A stretch of 64,000 bases of DNA, taken from Proteobacteria bacterium SG_bin4 (GTDB taxonomy: Bacteria; Pseudomonadota; Gammaproteobacteria; Burkholderiales; Nitrosomonadaceae). Within the stretch, counting starts at the first letter, position 1. Every line of letters starts with the position of its first letter. This document shows positions 55,412-64,000 of this stretch, piece by piece. Below the pieces are notes generated by a model. The model did no database searches. It saw only the letters and a list, made by a program, of their open reading frames with translations, and was not told where the DNA came from. The position numbers were made by a program, and so were the translations under genes. Where the stretch lies: positions 66,817 to 130,816 of the forward strand of contig LWDH01000049.1 in the NCBI GenBank assembly GCA_002083395.1, in the 5' to 3' direction.

Positions 55412-55477
55412 AGGTAATAACGGTTCAATACGTTTTTATGAAGCGGCAGCTTATCGGCGCAGTTATCAATCATCCAA

Positions 55478-57181
55478 TCAATCTATCCGCGTATGAACAG
55501 CAACTTGGGTAAATGGTATGATCCATTGCTGCTGATTACAAACTTCAACCGCATAACGCTGTAATGCACGCCGAATCGCAAAGTAGTCTTTCGCGGCCAC
55601 ACCTTCAAAAGTGGCAATTATTTTATAATCCAGGGAAGAGGTATTGGCTTTAGCGAAAAACACAGATAAATCCTTTAAAGCATGACCATAAGTTTCTTGC
55701 AGCAATCCTGCACGGATCCCGCTTGCGAATTTATCCGGGATTTCTGTAGTGCATAAGCTTTGATGTTTATAATCGATACCGAATTCGCTGACAACGATAA
55801 ACCCATGCGAAAAATTCTTAGGATTTGCGGAAATAAAATCCGGAACGGTATAGGTTCTCGGCATCGTACCATCAGAAAGAGACAATAAGATGTTCTCAAG
55901 CGTAATGCACTTTACCATCCCATACGTTCCATCTGAGAGCATGACAAAATCACCGATTTGACAGGGAAACCAAGGCTCATCGGGTGAATAAGGACGAGAA
56001 ACATAGTTCGCCAATTCCGCCAGTGTTAAACGTAATTCCAGACCGGGCAATAAAGGATTCACCAATTTGGTGTAATAATTCAAACTTTCGACCTGCATTG
56101 GAATACCATTGTATAGGATACATTCCCCTTCCCTGACGGATCCGGTATTTAGCAGAATTCTGAGCTCGTTCACATAACTGGGAATAGAACTCTTCAGTAA
56201 CCAAATAATACTCAGTAGTAACAACACCGTAATACCAATCAATACCTGATCATTCCTCACACTCAGCACATAAAATGCTGCCGCAACAGCCAAGGCTGCC
56301 ATCAAGAAATGATAAAACAAAGTAATTACCCGTTGATAATAAGTCCTTTTCTGATCTTCATTTCTATTGCTCAACCAGCCCAATAGTTTCAACAGCAGTA
56401 ACATTGAAAAATACACCGTAATAAAGGCAACGAGCGCCATTAACAAAGTTGCACCTCGCCCCGTGGCAAATTGCTTAATATGCTCGGCGACAGAAACCTC
56501 CTTTGCAGACTGCGACTTAATCATTTCGTCATACTGCAAACGTGCGATCTCCAGCAGATGTCTGCTCTTATCAAGCTGCCCCCGCCATTTTCGATCAATG
56601 CGTTCAAATTCCATTAAAGCTTCTTTCTCGAAACCCTGTGTATTGACCTTTGAAATATGTTTAAGAACCTCTTCGATATCCGCAATTTGTGAAGTATAAA
56701 AAGCAATTTTTTTGCTGAGATTATCCAGCTTGCGCTTATTCTCCGTTAATTGCCGTAGTTCACTTAATATCGGTTGCACAATTTCCAGCAAGTCCTTTTG
56801 CCAATCAAACTTCTCTTGTTCTTCAGTATCGTCTCTTTCCAGCTCCAGACCCGCCGTCAATATCATTTCAAACGATGACTCCTGTTCAACGATAGCCTTA
56901 CTTAATTCATTCAATTCATTCTGAATTCTGTTTTTCTCCTGCTCGGTTCTAGCCTTCATTAACAACCGCAACTTAGCATCTACTTCTTTCTTTTGTTGTT
57001 TAATATTTCTAATAATGTCGTTCAATTTGACAATTGCCAGTTCCTTCTGATAGTCCCGGTCACTGGCTAAGACCGGAGTATCACTCCTTGCAAACGTATC
57101 GGGAGCTAAAACAAACACTCCTATAAAAATGGAAAATATCATGAGAAAGAAATTTATTTTCAGCATAGAGCATTGCACCAT
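55478..57181 (-). CDS. MscS-like large membrane protein with periplasmic coiled coil
   Basis: A 567-residue protein. A signal or anchor (FFLMIFSIFIGVFVLAPDTFA) is followed by long coiled-coil helices (about 35-225: KLRLLMKARTEQEKNRIQNEL, LTENKRKLDNLSKKIAFY, split), then about three or four transmembrane segments (about 240-340), and a C-terminal soluble region (CQIGDFVMLSDGTYGMVKCI, VPDFISANPKN). This resembles the layout of large mechanosensitive MscS/MscK-type channels, but the canonical pore-lining motif is not obvious, so channel function is tentative. An in-frame ATG at 57166 is an alternative start. Confidence 0.68.
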   Translation of the reverse strand: MVQCSMLKINFFLMIFSIFIGVFVLAPDTFARSDTPVLASDRDYQKELAIVKLNDIIRNIKQQKKEVDAKLRLLMKARTEQEKNRIQNELNELSKAIVEQESSFEMILTAGLELERDDTEEQEKFDWQKDLLEIVQPILSELRQLTENKRKLDNLSKKIAFYTSQIADIEEVLKHISKVNTQGFEKEALMEFERIDRKWRGQLDKSRHLLEIARLQYDEMIKSQSAKEVSVAEHIKQFATGRGATLLMALVAFITVYFSMLLLLKLLGWLSNRNEDQKRTYYQRVITLFYHFLMAALAVAAAFYVLSVRNDQVLIGITVLLLLSIIWLLKSSIPSYVNELRILLNTGSVREGECILYNGIPMQVESLNYYTKLVNPLLPGLELRLTLAELANYVSRPYSPDEPWFPCQIGDFVMLSDGTYGMVKCITLENILLSLSDGTMPRTYTVPDFISANPKNFSHGFIVVSEFGIDYKHQSLCTTEIPDKFASGIRAGLLQETYGHALKDLSVFFAKANTSSLDYKIIATFEGVAAKDYFAIRRALQRYAVEVCNQQQWIIPFTQVAVHTRID

Positions 57182-57227
57182 CTATTGAAAACCAGCCAAT
57201 AATTCAATTATTTCTTATAGCTGATGT

Positions 57228-59153
57228 TTAGTGACTTTCAAAGAATCGTTTGACTTCATCTAACTCACGAGTCCGCTTCATTGGCGGCAAGCTTTGCCAT
57301 ATTGACTTGCCGTAAGCCTTGGTTGTGAGACGGGGATCACAGATCATCAATACCCCGCGGTCGGTCTCATCTCGTATTAACCGGCCGGCTCCTTGTTTAA
57401 GGTTAATCACTGCACGGGGTAATTGGTATTCCAGAAAAGCATTGCGGCCCTCGCGATTAATTTTCTCAATGCGGGCAGACAGCACCGGATCATCCGGCGG
57501 GGCAAAAGGCAGCTTATCGATGATAACCAACGATAAAGCTTCGCCGCGAACATCCACGCCTTCCCAAAACGACTGACTGCCAATGAGCACTGCGTTCTTC
57601 AACTCTCGGAAACGCTCTAACATATAAGATCGCGAATCTTGCCCTTGCAACAGAATTGGGAAATCAAAATCAGCGCATGCCTGCAACAATTCATTCACTC
57701 GCAGCATCGCGCGTAAGCTTGTGCAAAGAAAAAAAGCACGGCCACGGCTTGCCCGTAGTACCGGCAGTGCGGCTTGCACGACCTGATCGGTATAGGATTT
57801 GTGTTGCGGTTCCGACAATCCGAGCGGCACATATAGCAATGCCTGCTCGGCAAAATTAAATGGACTCTCCCAATACGCGGTCTGAACATCGTTCAACCCC
57901 ATTTCGTGATTGAAATGTGAAAAATCCTTTTTAACCGAGAGTGTCGCCGAAGTAAAAATCCAAGTCCGTAATGAGTTCATCATTTGCTTTTGAAAAATTT
58001 CGGCGATTGAAAGGGGTGTAGCGTGTAGTTGCATCGCCTGATGGTAGACTTCGATCCAGCGCACATACCCTGGCATGTCGATTTCATTATGCCAGCGCTC
58101 GATCAAATACAAATGGCTGGCTGCACGCTGCCGGCAATTTTCCAATCCTTCCGATCGCTCCGCCTGATCTTCAAGCAATCTAGCCAGTTGCGTCAGCTGT
58201 TTGAGCAAATGACCCAGTGCTTTATCGAAATCAGCATATCGCATCACCGTTGCAAATGATAACCGAATGTTATCCGCCGTGACTGTCAATCGTAAATCAC
58301 GAACAGCTTTCTCCATTGTTGCGATCGCATCCGTTAGGGGTACAAAATCCGCTGCAGTTTGAATCGCTTCAGTTTTGGCATCACGCGCAAGATCCAGCAA
58401 TTGTCCGGTGCTGATAGACTCACCAAAAAATAAACTGGCTGTTTCCGGCAATTGGTGCGCTTCGTCAAAAATAACCGTATTACAAGCCGGTAGCAACTCG
58501 GACAATCCTTCATCACGCAGCATCACGTCCGCAAAAAACAAGTGGTGGTTAACTACCACAACATCAGCAGCCAGTGCTTGTTTCCGCGCCTCCATAACAA
58601 AACACTTCTTGTAATCCGGGCATTCGGAACCGAGGCAACTATCGCGAGTCGATGTGACTTGCTGCCAGATTGCTGCGTTGTCCGGCACTGCGCCAAGCCC
58701 GCTTCGGTCGCCATCTTTACTGTTTCTTGCGTAACGCTCGATCAACTGCAGATATTGAATTTCGTCGCGATTAATAAAACTGAGCTGTGTATCCTGCAAA
58801 CTTCTTTCCAGATGATACAGACAAATATAATTCGCACGCCCCTTCAACAAGGCAATCGTTATTGGAATTTTAAGCGCTGCTCGAACGATTGGAATATCCC
58901 GACTAAATAATTGATCTTGTAGTGTTTTTGTTCCTGTAGAGATAATCACTTTGCCACCGCCAAGAAAAGCAGGAACCAGGTATGCAAATGTCTTCCCGGT
59001 CCCGGTACCTGCTTCCGCCACCAGAACCTGGTGGTTATGAATAGTCTCAGCAATAATTTGAGCCATTTCCAACTGCTGGGGACGCATGCGGAATCCGGAA
59101 ATTTGACGAGCAAGCGCACCGTCCGCCGAGAAAATTGAATCGATGTCTACCAT
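57228..59153 (-). CDS. DinG/YoaA-family ATP-dependent DNA helicase
   Basis: A 641-residue XPD-like SF2 helicase, 5'-3' by family, active in DNA repair. Visible are Walker A (VAEAGTGTGKTFAYLVPA, about 44-61), the Fe-S cysteines (CLGSECPDYKKCFVMEA), DEAH (FDEAHQLPETA), motif VI (QGAGRLIRDETDRG) and the C-terminal block LMICDPRLTTKAYGKS. Four spaced cysteines support an Fe-S domain. Length and the FeS motif favour YoaA/DinG rather than RecQ-like enzymes. Confidence 0.93.
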   Translation of the reverse strand: MVDIDSIFSADGALARQISGFRMRPQQLEMAQIIAETIHNHQVLVAEAGTGTGKTFAYLVPAFLGGGKVIISTGTKTLQDQLFSRDIPIVRAALKIPITIALLKGRANYICLYHLERSLQDTQLSFINRDEIQYLQLIERYARNSKDGDRSGLGAVPDNAAIWQQVTSTRDSCLGSECPDYKKCFVMEARKQALAADVVVVNHHLFFADVMLRDEGLSELLPACNTVIFDEAHQLPETASLFFGESISTGQLLDLARDAKTEAIQTAADFVPLTDAIATMEKAVRDLRLTVTADNIRLSFATVMRYADFDKALGHLLKQLTQLARLLEDQAERSEGLENCRQRAASHLYLIERWHNEIDMPGYVRWIEVYHQAMQLHATPLSIAEIFQKQMMNSLRTWIFTSATLSVKKDFSHFNHEMGLNDVQTAYWESPFNFAEQALLYVPLGLSEPQHKSYTDQVVQAALPVLRASRGRAFFLCTSLRAMLRVNELLQACADFDFPILLQGQDSRSYMLERFRELKNAVLIGSQSFWEGVDVRGEALSLVIIDKLPFAPPDDPVLSARIEKINREGRNAFLEYQLPRAVINLKQGAGRLIRDETDRGVLMICDPRLTTKAYGKSIWQSLPPMKRTRELDEVKRFFESH

Positions 59154-59287
59154 GAAACTGGATTATCGGATGCTATTAAAATAAACCGGCTTTCGGATTG
59201 CACAAACCGGAAACCACCAAAGGCTATTGAGGAAGGATTAATTGAAAAATTAATATTCAGTCCGTTAATATTTAATGTGTCATGCCT

Positions 59288-59632
59288 TCAAAAATATCTG
59301 GACAATTGCCTGCCATACATGATGACAATCACACCGGCCAAACATAACCCGACACCCACCCAATCCGATCCGGTTGGACGGATTGCATCTATCAACCATA
59401 ACCACATCAATGCCACACTGATATAAACCCCGCCATAGGCCGCATACACACGGCCCGCGGCTTGTGGGTGCAGTGTCAGCAACCATACGAATAAACATAA
59501 ACTCACTGCGGCGGGCAGGAGCAGCCAGAACGACTTACCCTCTTTCAAGTATAAATAGGGCAAATAGCAGCCGATTATTTCCGCAACCGCTGTTACAACA
59601 AACAATCCTAATGTCTTAATAATTTCCATCAC
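59288..59632 (-). CDS. YnfA-family small multidrug-resistance-like membrane protein
   Basis: 114 residues with four hydrophobic helices and characteristic YnfA (UPF0060) blocks: TAVAEIIGCYLPYLYLKEG, LHPQAAGRVYAAYGGVYI and RPTGSDWVGVGLCLAGVIVIMYG. It is distantly related to EmrE-type SMR transporters. Substrate unknown. Either of two adjacent ATGs may be used. It is separated from the helicase gene by 134 bases. Confidence 0.92.
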   Translation of the reverse strand: MMEIIKTLGLFVVTAVAEIIGCYLPYLYLKEGKSFWLLLPAAVSLCLFVWLLTLHPQAAGRVYAAYGGVYISVALMWLWLIDAIRPTGSDWVGVGLCLAGVIVIMYGRQLSRYF

Positions 59633-59839
59633 TTAACAACCCGACTAAATTGGCATTCCCCTGATGTTGGCTCTTCAACAAGAGTCTGCTTGTGCTTGTT
59701 AATCCATTGGGGATCGGTTATGTTACATCACCCTGACAACCTGGATGATATTGTTCGCATGGAATGGCATCCAACCCGATAGCGCATAACTTAAATTAGC
59801 TCTGAAAGTTCGACATTTTTTGAAAACCAAGGAAATCCT

Positions 59840-60439
59840 ATGCAAACCAAGTCAAAATTGTTACTTCGCCGCCCGCAACTCACAATTTTGCTTGTAATCA
59901 TCCTTGCATTCGTAACTTTTAGTGCATTATACCGCACTAGCTCACAAGGCGATTTCTCAGAAACTTACCCCAAAGGTTTCCGGGGCGGCGCCTGTACGAT
60001 AGAAACAAACACATTGACCATTGGTTACTCCGGCTACTATCTGCCCCTCGACTACGAAATTCCCAAAGATACCATTCGCTCCGCTTATGTCCCCATACAA
60101 TGCGGAAGAGTGCCGGAACCAGCCAGCTTGAATATTTCCATCGATTTACTCTATCCGGAAACAGCCCGCAATTTTCTGTTGGGTCAACGATTGGTCAAGT
60201 CCGAACTCATTAATGAACAAAAAAAAGAAATTGATATTCTGATTATTCCAGCGACACAGCATCCATCAGGCGTCATCACACAAGCAATCAAACTCACTGA
60301 GCCGGGACAATATACGCTTTATATCGAAGGAAAAAATGACCAGGATATTGCCATTCAGCTCATGGTCCCGCTGAAAGTAGGATTTGGTTGGAAAGATCAT
60401 TTTAAAACCCTTTTTTCTACATTCTTACCGAAAGATTAG
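59840..60439 (+). CDS. hypothetical exported or membrane-anchored protein, 199 aa
   Basis: Not recognised. An N-terminal hydrophobic helix (QLTILLVIILAFVTFSALY, about residues 14-32) acts as signal or anchor. A beta-rich periplasmic domain follows with two cysteines (GGACTIE and IQCGRV) and short repeated strands (NTLTIGYSGYYLPLDYEI, GQYTLYIEGKNDQDIAIQL). No motif suggests an activity. A purine-rich stretch (AAGGAAATCC) precedes the ATG. Confidence 0.72.
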   Translation: MQTKSKLLLRRPQLTILLVIILAFVTFSALYRTSSQGDFSETYPKGFRGGACTIETNTLTIGYSGYYLPLDYEIPKDTIRSAYVPIQCGRVPEPASLNISIDLLYPETARNFLLGQRLVKSELINEQKKEIDILIIPATQHPSGVITQAIKLTEPGQYTLYIEGKNDQDIAIQLMVPLKVGFGWKDHFKTLFSTFLPKD

Positions 60440-60568
60440 CAATCCGAAGCAGGCTCTGGTTTACTAAGACTCTTTATCTGTCAAAGCACGCAAGTCCAGA
60501 CTTAAATATTGCATCGACATGCCGCTAATCATTACAACTAATACTGTGAGAATTTAAGGAGCGTTAAA

Positions 60569-60769
60569 ATGGATGTTAATGGAATAGCAAATTTAGCAAC
60601 AGAAATGGCTAACTTCAGCAGTAATCAAGCCGTGGGTATCGCAGTTTTAAAAAAAGCGATTAACCTCAATGCAGCCGGAGCGCTTGCTTTAATTGAAGCA
60701 ATTCCTGACAACAAAACAGCCGCAAACCTCCCTCCTCACCTTGGTCAGAATATTAATACTACTGCATAA
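60569..60769 (+). CDS. YjfB-like small protein (putative motility protein family)
   Basis: A 66-residue protein. The pattern MDVNGIANLATEMANFSSNQ followed by VGIAVLKKAINLNAAGALAL matches the short YjfB family, annotated as putative motility proteins in Bacillus and other bacteria. It is soluble and helical with a polar C-terminus. AAGGAG 8 bases before ATG supports the start. There are no flagellar genes nearby, so the role is open. Confidence 0.75.
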   Translation: MDVNGIANLATEMANFSSNQAVGIAVLKKAINLNAAGALALIEAIPDNKTAANLPPHLGQNINTTA

Positions 60770-61163
60770 TCCTTTTTTAGTGAGAGCTAGTGATTCTCGA
60801 ATGCACTTTTTTGCTCTTCACTAGATTAAACCTGCAGTCAAGTAATCGCTGATTACACGCTAAGTAATTTTTTCATCAGTCTACATTATTCTTTCTTTGT
60901 AACATCGCCGTCAGAACTATTTGCACAGCAGGTGTCCCAGCTAAAATCTCAATGATCCAGTTCATTTTAAATTGGCTTGTTACCAAAGAAGAAACAACAA
61001 TCAATCCATAACTCCCAATAAAGTGATATTTTTATTACTGTTTTTCTTCAAGAAAAAAGTATGTTATAAAATCACTTGATTCCGCTATCTGCTTTATTTC
61101 AGAGAAATGACCACTAGCGGCAATCTCTATCAATATTAAATTTCATACTTATGGAATAGATCA
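60770..61163. other. intergenic region upstream of the PAS kinase gene
   Basis: 394 A/T-rich bases. An imperfect hairpin (TAGTGAGAGC near 60779 against GCTCTTCACTA near 60815) follows the YjfB-like gene and might act as its terminator. No gene was seen. The promoter of the two-component operon is expected near the 3' end. Confidence 0.4.
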
Positions 61164-63068
61164 ATGAATTCCAGACTAGATTACAAACCACAGCTTGAAA
61201 CTTTTGATGTACTGGTTTCTCAGCAGCGAAGATTATCGCTATTGAGCAAAATCGGAGAGATCGGCGAATGGTCACATTCGTTCTCTACGAACATGGTTCT
61301 CTGGTCTGACTATTTGTATGATTTCTATGAATTAGATAGAAATTTTGAGTGTTCAACGCTACTGGATACTACGCAGTATTATCAAGATCTGGAAAAAGAA
61401 AAAATGCGGAGATTGATTGCTCAGGCTACCGCTTCAAAAATTGAGCAAAGTGAAGACTTTATGATCCGAATGCAAGATGGCAGGATCAAGTGGCATACAA
61501 CAACTATTTTTCCGATTCTGGATCGACACGACAGGTTGATCGGCTTATACGGTATCTTGAAAAACATCACACCTCAAAAAATTTCAAACGATGTAACCGT
61601 AGCAAAACAACTGCCGTATCGGCGTATTCTTGACGAGTTACCTACCGAGCTGGCGGTTTTCGATCATCAAGGCCAATATCTATACGCCAATCGTGCTGCC
61701 ATGGATTGTCATGGAGCTGCCAGTGGTCTCTCTGCGGATCAGCACAGCGATCTTAAAAATTGGGTCCCAGTTACTGAATTAAAACACGACAGCGAACTGA
61801 ATACGTGCATGCAACAAAAGCAACCAGTAACCTATGAAGAAAGATTTAGCGATTCGCATGGCGTAGATCGAACCTGCTTGCGAACCCTATATCCCCTATT
61901 GGATAAATCCGGTAACACGGAATTTGTCATCTGTTATGGCATGGATATCACGACCAGAAAGAGAAATGAGCTGGAATTGCAACGCATGGCTTATGTCGCT
62001 GAAAAAACCAACGGTATCGTAATGATCACCGATCCGCAGAAAAAGATCATCTGGATTAATCAGAGTTTCGAGAAAATCCTTGGCTACAAAGCGGAAGAAG
62101 TCATTGGAATCGACCCGGCCGCTTTCCTTCAAGGACCTGAGACCTCCAGAGAAACCATTCAAGCGATTGCACATTCGCTTAAAAGCACCGGTACTTTCTC
62201 CGGCGAAATTTTAAACTACACCAAGAGCGGAGAAAAAATCTGGCTCTATCTCAATATCGCTGCGGTATACAACGATGCCGGCCAGCTAATCAACTATGTC
62301 GCCGTTGAAAATGACATCACTTTGATCAAGCAAGCGGAAGAGCGATTGCAAAAAGCGATGGAAAAAGAGCGTGAACTCAATCGTTTCAAAACTCAATTCG
62401 TCAATCTGGCTTCACATCAATTCCGCACTCCGCTTGCGACTATCCGTTCGAGTATCGATTTATTGGATCTTAAAATGGAATCGGCTGGGCTCAGCCCTGA
62501 ATTTATAGAATTATTTCAGCGGCAAAAAACCATCATGGCAGAAGAAACCATCCGCATGACCGAACTCATGGAAAATATTCTGGATATTGGCAGAATTGAC
62601 GAAGGAAAAATTGAATTATCCAAAAAAGAAGTACCGTTCAAGCAGTTCATGGATACTTTCGTTGCTTCCAATACCGAACTCAGCGGCAGTCATCGAATGC
62701 TGAATTACCGCTTCGATGCAACCGATCAAGTCATTCAGCTGGATGAAATATTGCTGCGGAATGTTTTGCGGAATGTCGTGTCGAATGCGTTTAAGTATTC
62801 GTTAAATAAACCTGCCCCTGAGCTAACTGTCAACCTCCGGAACAATGTTTATTTTATGACAATTAAGGATTATGGCATTGGTATTCCGGAAAAAGACCAG
62901 TTGTTTCTGTTCCAATCCTTTTTCCGTGCATCGAATGCGAAAATTTTTCCTGGCAGCGGCCTGGGTCTGATGATTGCAAAAAAATTGATCATGCTGCATG
63001 GTGGTGATATTAGCATCAACAGCAAAGTTGATAACGGTTGTACGGTTACGATCGAATTACCCTTATAA
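61164..63068 (+). CDS. multi-PAS sensor histidine kinase
   Basis: A 634-residue protein without obvious membrane helices, so cytoplasmic. It has PAS/PAC modules: about 35-140 (RMQDGRIKWHTTTIFPILD), about 150-260 and about 275-390 (NGIVMITDPQKKIIWINQSF, ILGYKAEEVIGIDP). The dimerisation domain has phospho-accepting H418 in NLASHQFRTPLATI, and the ATPase domain has N box (NVVSNAFKYSLN), G1 (KDYGIGIP) and G2 (GSGLGLMIAKKL). The response-regulator gene follows directly, defining a pair. The sensory signal is unknown; PAS domains often sense redox, gas or small molecules. Confidence 0.93.
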   Translation: MNSRLDYKPQLETFDVLVSQQRRLSLLSKIGEIGEWSHSFSTNMVLWSDYLYDFYELDRNFECSTLLDTTQYYQDLEKEKMRRLIAQATASKIEQSEDFMIRMQDGRIKWHTTTIFPILDRHDRLIGLYGILKNITPQKISNDVTVAKQLPYRRILDELPTELAVFDHQGQYLYANRAAMDCHGAASGLSADQHSDLKNWVPVTELKHDSELNTCMQQKQPVTYEERFSDSHGVDRTCLRTLYPLLDKSGNTEFVICYGMDITTRKRNELELQRMAYVAEKTNGIVMITDPQKKIIWINQSFEKILGYKAEEVIGIDPAAFLQGPETSRETIQAIAHSLKSTGTFSGEILNYTKSGEKIWLYLNIAAVYNDAGQLINYVAVENDITLIKQAEERLQKAMEKERELNRFKTQFVNLASHQFRTPLATIRSSIDLLDLKMESAGLSPEFIELFQRQKTIMAEETIRMTELMENILDIGRIDEGKIELSKKEVPFKQFMDTFVASNTELSGSHRMLNYRFDATDQVIQLDEILLRNVLRNVVSNAFKYSLNKPAPELTVNLRNNVYFMTIKDYGIGIPEKDQLFLFQSFFRASNAKIFPGSGLGLMIAKKLIMLHGGDISINSKVDNGCTVTIELPL

Positions 63069-63076
63069 TTTTGACA

Positions 63077-63751
63077 GTGAATAATCCACTCATTCTGGTA
63101 ATCGAAGATGAGCAAGCGCTGCGTGAAAACATTGTAGACATCATTCTGCATTATGGATTCCGTGTGATTAGTGCACTGTCCGGCGAAGATGGCATTAATC
63201 TGGCGTTGCAACAAGCACCCGACATAATCATCTGCGACATCATGCTGCCAGGCATGGACGGTTTTGATGTATTCGGTCAAATCAAGCAGTTACCACAACT
63301 ACAACCCCCCGCCTTTATTTTTCTCACAGCGAAATCAACCCGCTCGGATACTCGCACCGGTATGGATATGGGTGCCGATGATTATCTTACAAAGCCTTTC
63401 ACCAAAGAAGAGCTCATCAATAGCATCAATGCACGGCTTGAAAAAATAATACAAGTACGCAAACAGCAACCGGAAAAGGATGAGTTGATCGAGGCTGCAC
63501 TGACAAGACTGAATAGCCTCACAAAAGCAGAACGCCGCATCCTGGACAAAATTGCCGAAGGGCTAACAACACCGCAAATTGCGAATAAATTGTTTGTCAG
63601 CAAAAAAACTATCGAGAATCATCGAGTCAATATTTCTCGCAAGCTTGATCTGAGCGGACCTAACAGTTTGATCAATTTTGCACTCCGGTTACGCGCGCAA
63701 AAATCAAATTTCCGTTTCCCGGACAATTTCCCTTCTTCTTCCGCCCCCTAA
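63077..63751 (+). CDS. LuxR/NarL-type response regulator
   Basis: A receiver domain (residues 5-120: LILVIEDEQALREN, phospho-acceptor D54 in ICDIMLPGMDGF, K in LTKPFTKEEL), a linker, and a C-terminal LuxR helix-turn-helix (AERRILDKIAEGLTTPQIAN and SKKTIENHRVNISRKLDL). It is therefore a DNA-binding partner of the preceding kinase. The frame extends upstream to a TTG at 63038, but GTG 63077 (or TTG 63071), where receiver homology begins, is preferred. The start lies within 9 bases of the kinase stop, so they are coupled. Confidence 0.92.
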   Translation: MNNPLILVIEDEQALRENIVDIILHYGFRVISALSGEDGINLALQQAPDIIICDIMLPGMDGFDVFGQIKQLPQLQPPAFIFLTAKSTRSDTRTGMDMGADDYLTKPFTKEELINSINARLEKIIQVRKQQPEKDELIEAALTRLNSLTKAERRILDKIAEGLTTPQIANKLFVSKKTIENHRVNISRKLDLSGPNSLINFALRLRAQKSNFRFPDNFPSSSAP

Positions 63752-63779
63752 GCTTCTTTGGCGTTTCAATGACACTTTA

Positions 63780-63799
63780 ACAAGAGGAACACCTCTTGT
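63780..63799 (+). terminator. 8-bp perfect hairpin after the response-regulator gene
   Basis: ACAAGAGG (63780-63787) pairs exactly with CCTCTTGT (63792-63799) around a 4-base loop, 29 bases after the response-regulator stop. There is no T-run behind it, so it is a weak terminator candidate or an RNA-stabilising hairpin. Confidence 0.4.
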
Positions 63800-63966
63800 C
63801 GTATCTTGCGTATTCAGCGCTAAAAATGAGGGGATCCACTCATTGCAAAAGTATGTCAATCGGCTAATCTAAATTGCGTATAAAAGTAATTCTTGAACAT
63901 ACGCAAAACGATGACGCGCAATTTTTTCCTTGCGCATCATTTTTCAACTAATCAATGGAGGATAAA

Positions 63967-64000
63967 ATGGCAACAACGTATGGCACAACGAGTAGCGCGT
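63967..64000 (+). CDS. unknown protein, N-terminus only (partial)
   Basis: ATG at 63967 with GGAGG 6 bases upstream opens a frame reading MATTYGTTSSA to the window edge. Only 11 codons are visible, so no product can be assigned. The absence of a charged or hydrophobic signal, and the threonine/serine-rich start, differ from a Sec-exported protein. It follows the response-regulator gene and may be controlled by it. Confidence 0.6.
   Translation, partial: MATTYGTTSSA

Noticed and set aside
59280..59498. 72-codon minus-strand frame inside the YnfA-like gene
   Set aside because: It lies entirely within the coding region of the YnfA-type protein in another phase; the YnfA frame has the family motifs.
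1..64000. tRNA, rRNA and CRISPR arrays
   Set aside because: No tRNA T-arm with matching acceptor stem, rRNA motif or regularly spaced repeats were recognised by eye; a dedicated scan was not possible.

Overview
The window (about 64 kb, moderate GC, dense genes with Shine-Dalgarno starts) looks like chromosome of a Gram-negative betaproteobacterium, most likely a Nitrosomonas-type ammonia oxidiser. That placement is inference. It rests on the methanolan-type epsDEFGHI operon with a B-type exosortase, a PEP-CTERM protein, a HoxYH hydrogenase and class I GlnA. No rRNA, tRNA or CRISPR array was seen.

Layout. 1-4.7 kb: the tail of an EVE-domain gene, a TSUP anion exporter, a lipoprotein/small-protein pair, inorganic pyrophosphatase, an LpqC-like esterase, and a peptidoglycan amidase with a 36-residue membrane protein upstream of it. 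5-11.7 kb: a large calcium-binding VCBS/FG-GAP repeat protein broken by a one-base frameshift, an unknown membrane protein, a CHASE hybrid histidine kinase and a Tsx-like outer-membrane protein. 11.8-13.8 kb: hoxH and hoxY. 14.1-16.5 kb: a PEP-CTERM protein followed by three tandem tail-collar (MdpB-like) paralogues. 16.65-17.1 kb: a decayed IS3-family element.

17.3-49 kb is one large exopolysaccharide locus. The plus-strand part encodes an asparagine-synthase-like amidotransferase, a GT4 glycosyltransferase, Ugd and a UDP-uronate 4-epimerase. The minus-strand part reads, in transcription order: epsD, epsE, epsF, epsG, exosortase (epsH/xrtB), epsI, a polymerase/ligase-like membrane protein, an FrhB-like Fe-S protein, a pyruvyl transferase, a PP-loop ATPase, a flippase, a second amidotransferase carrying an in-frame stop, a heparinase II/III protein, algD, two methyltransferases, GT4, GT2, a secreted lyase-like protein and manC. 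Together these predict an acidic polymer with GDP-mannuronate- and UDP-glucuronate-derived residues, probably amidated, methylated and pyruvylated. It would be exported through EpsE/EpsF, and the exosortase would anchor PEP-CTERM proteins such as the one at 14.1 kb.

49.6-64 kb is mostly housekeeping: a small lipoprotein with a clear terminator, recQ, glnA, two DUF4124 proteins, xthA, a MscS-like membrane protein, a DinG/YoaA helicase, a YnfA-type transporter, an unknown secreted protein, a YjfB-like small protein, a PAS histidine kinase with a LuxR-type response regulator, and the first codons of a gene cut by the window edge.

Main points for a second look: the PP-loop ATPase / FrhB / pyruvyl-transferase trio in the EPS locus, the EpsG kinase with a degenerate P-loop, two interrupted large genes, the collar-protein triplet beside the PEP-CTERM gene, and HoxYH without adjacent diaphorase genes.
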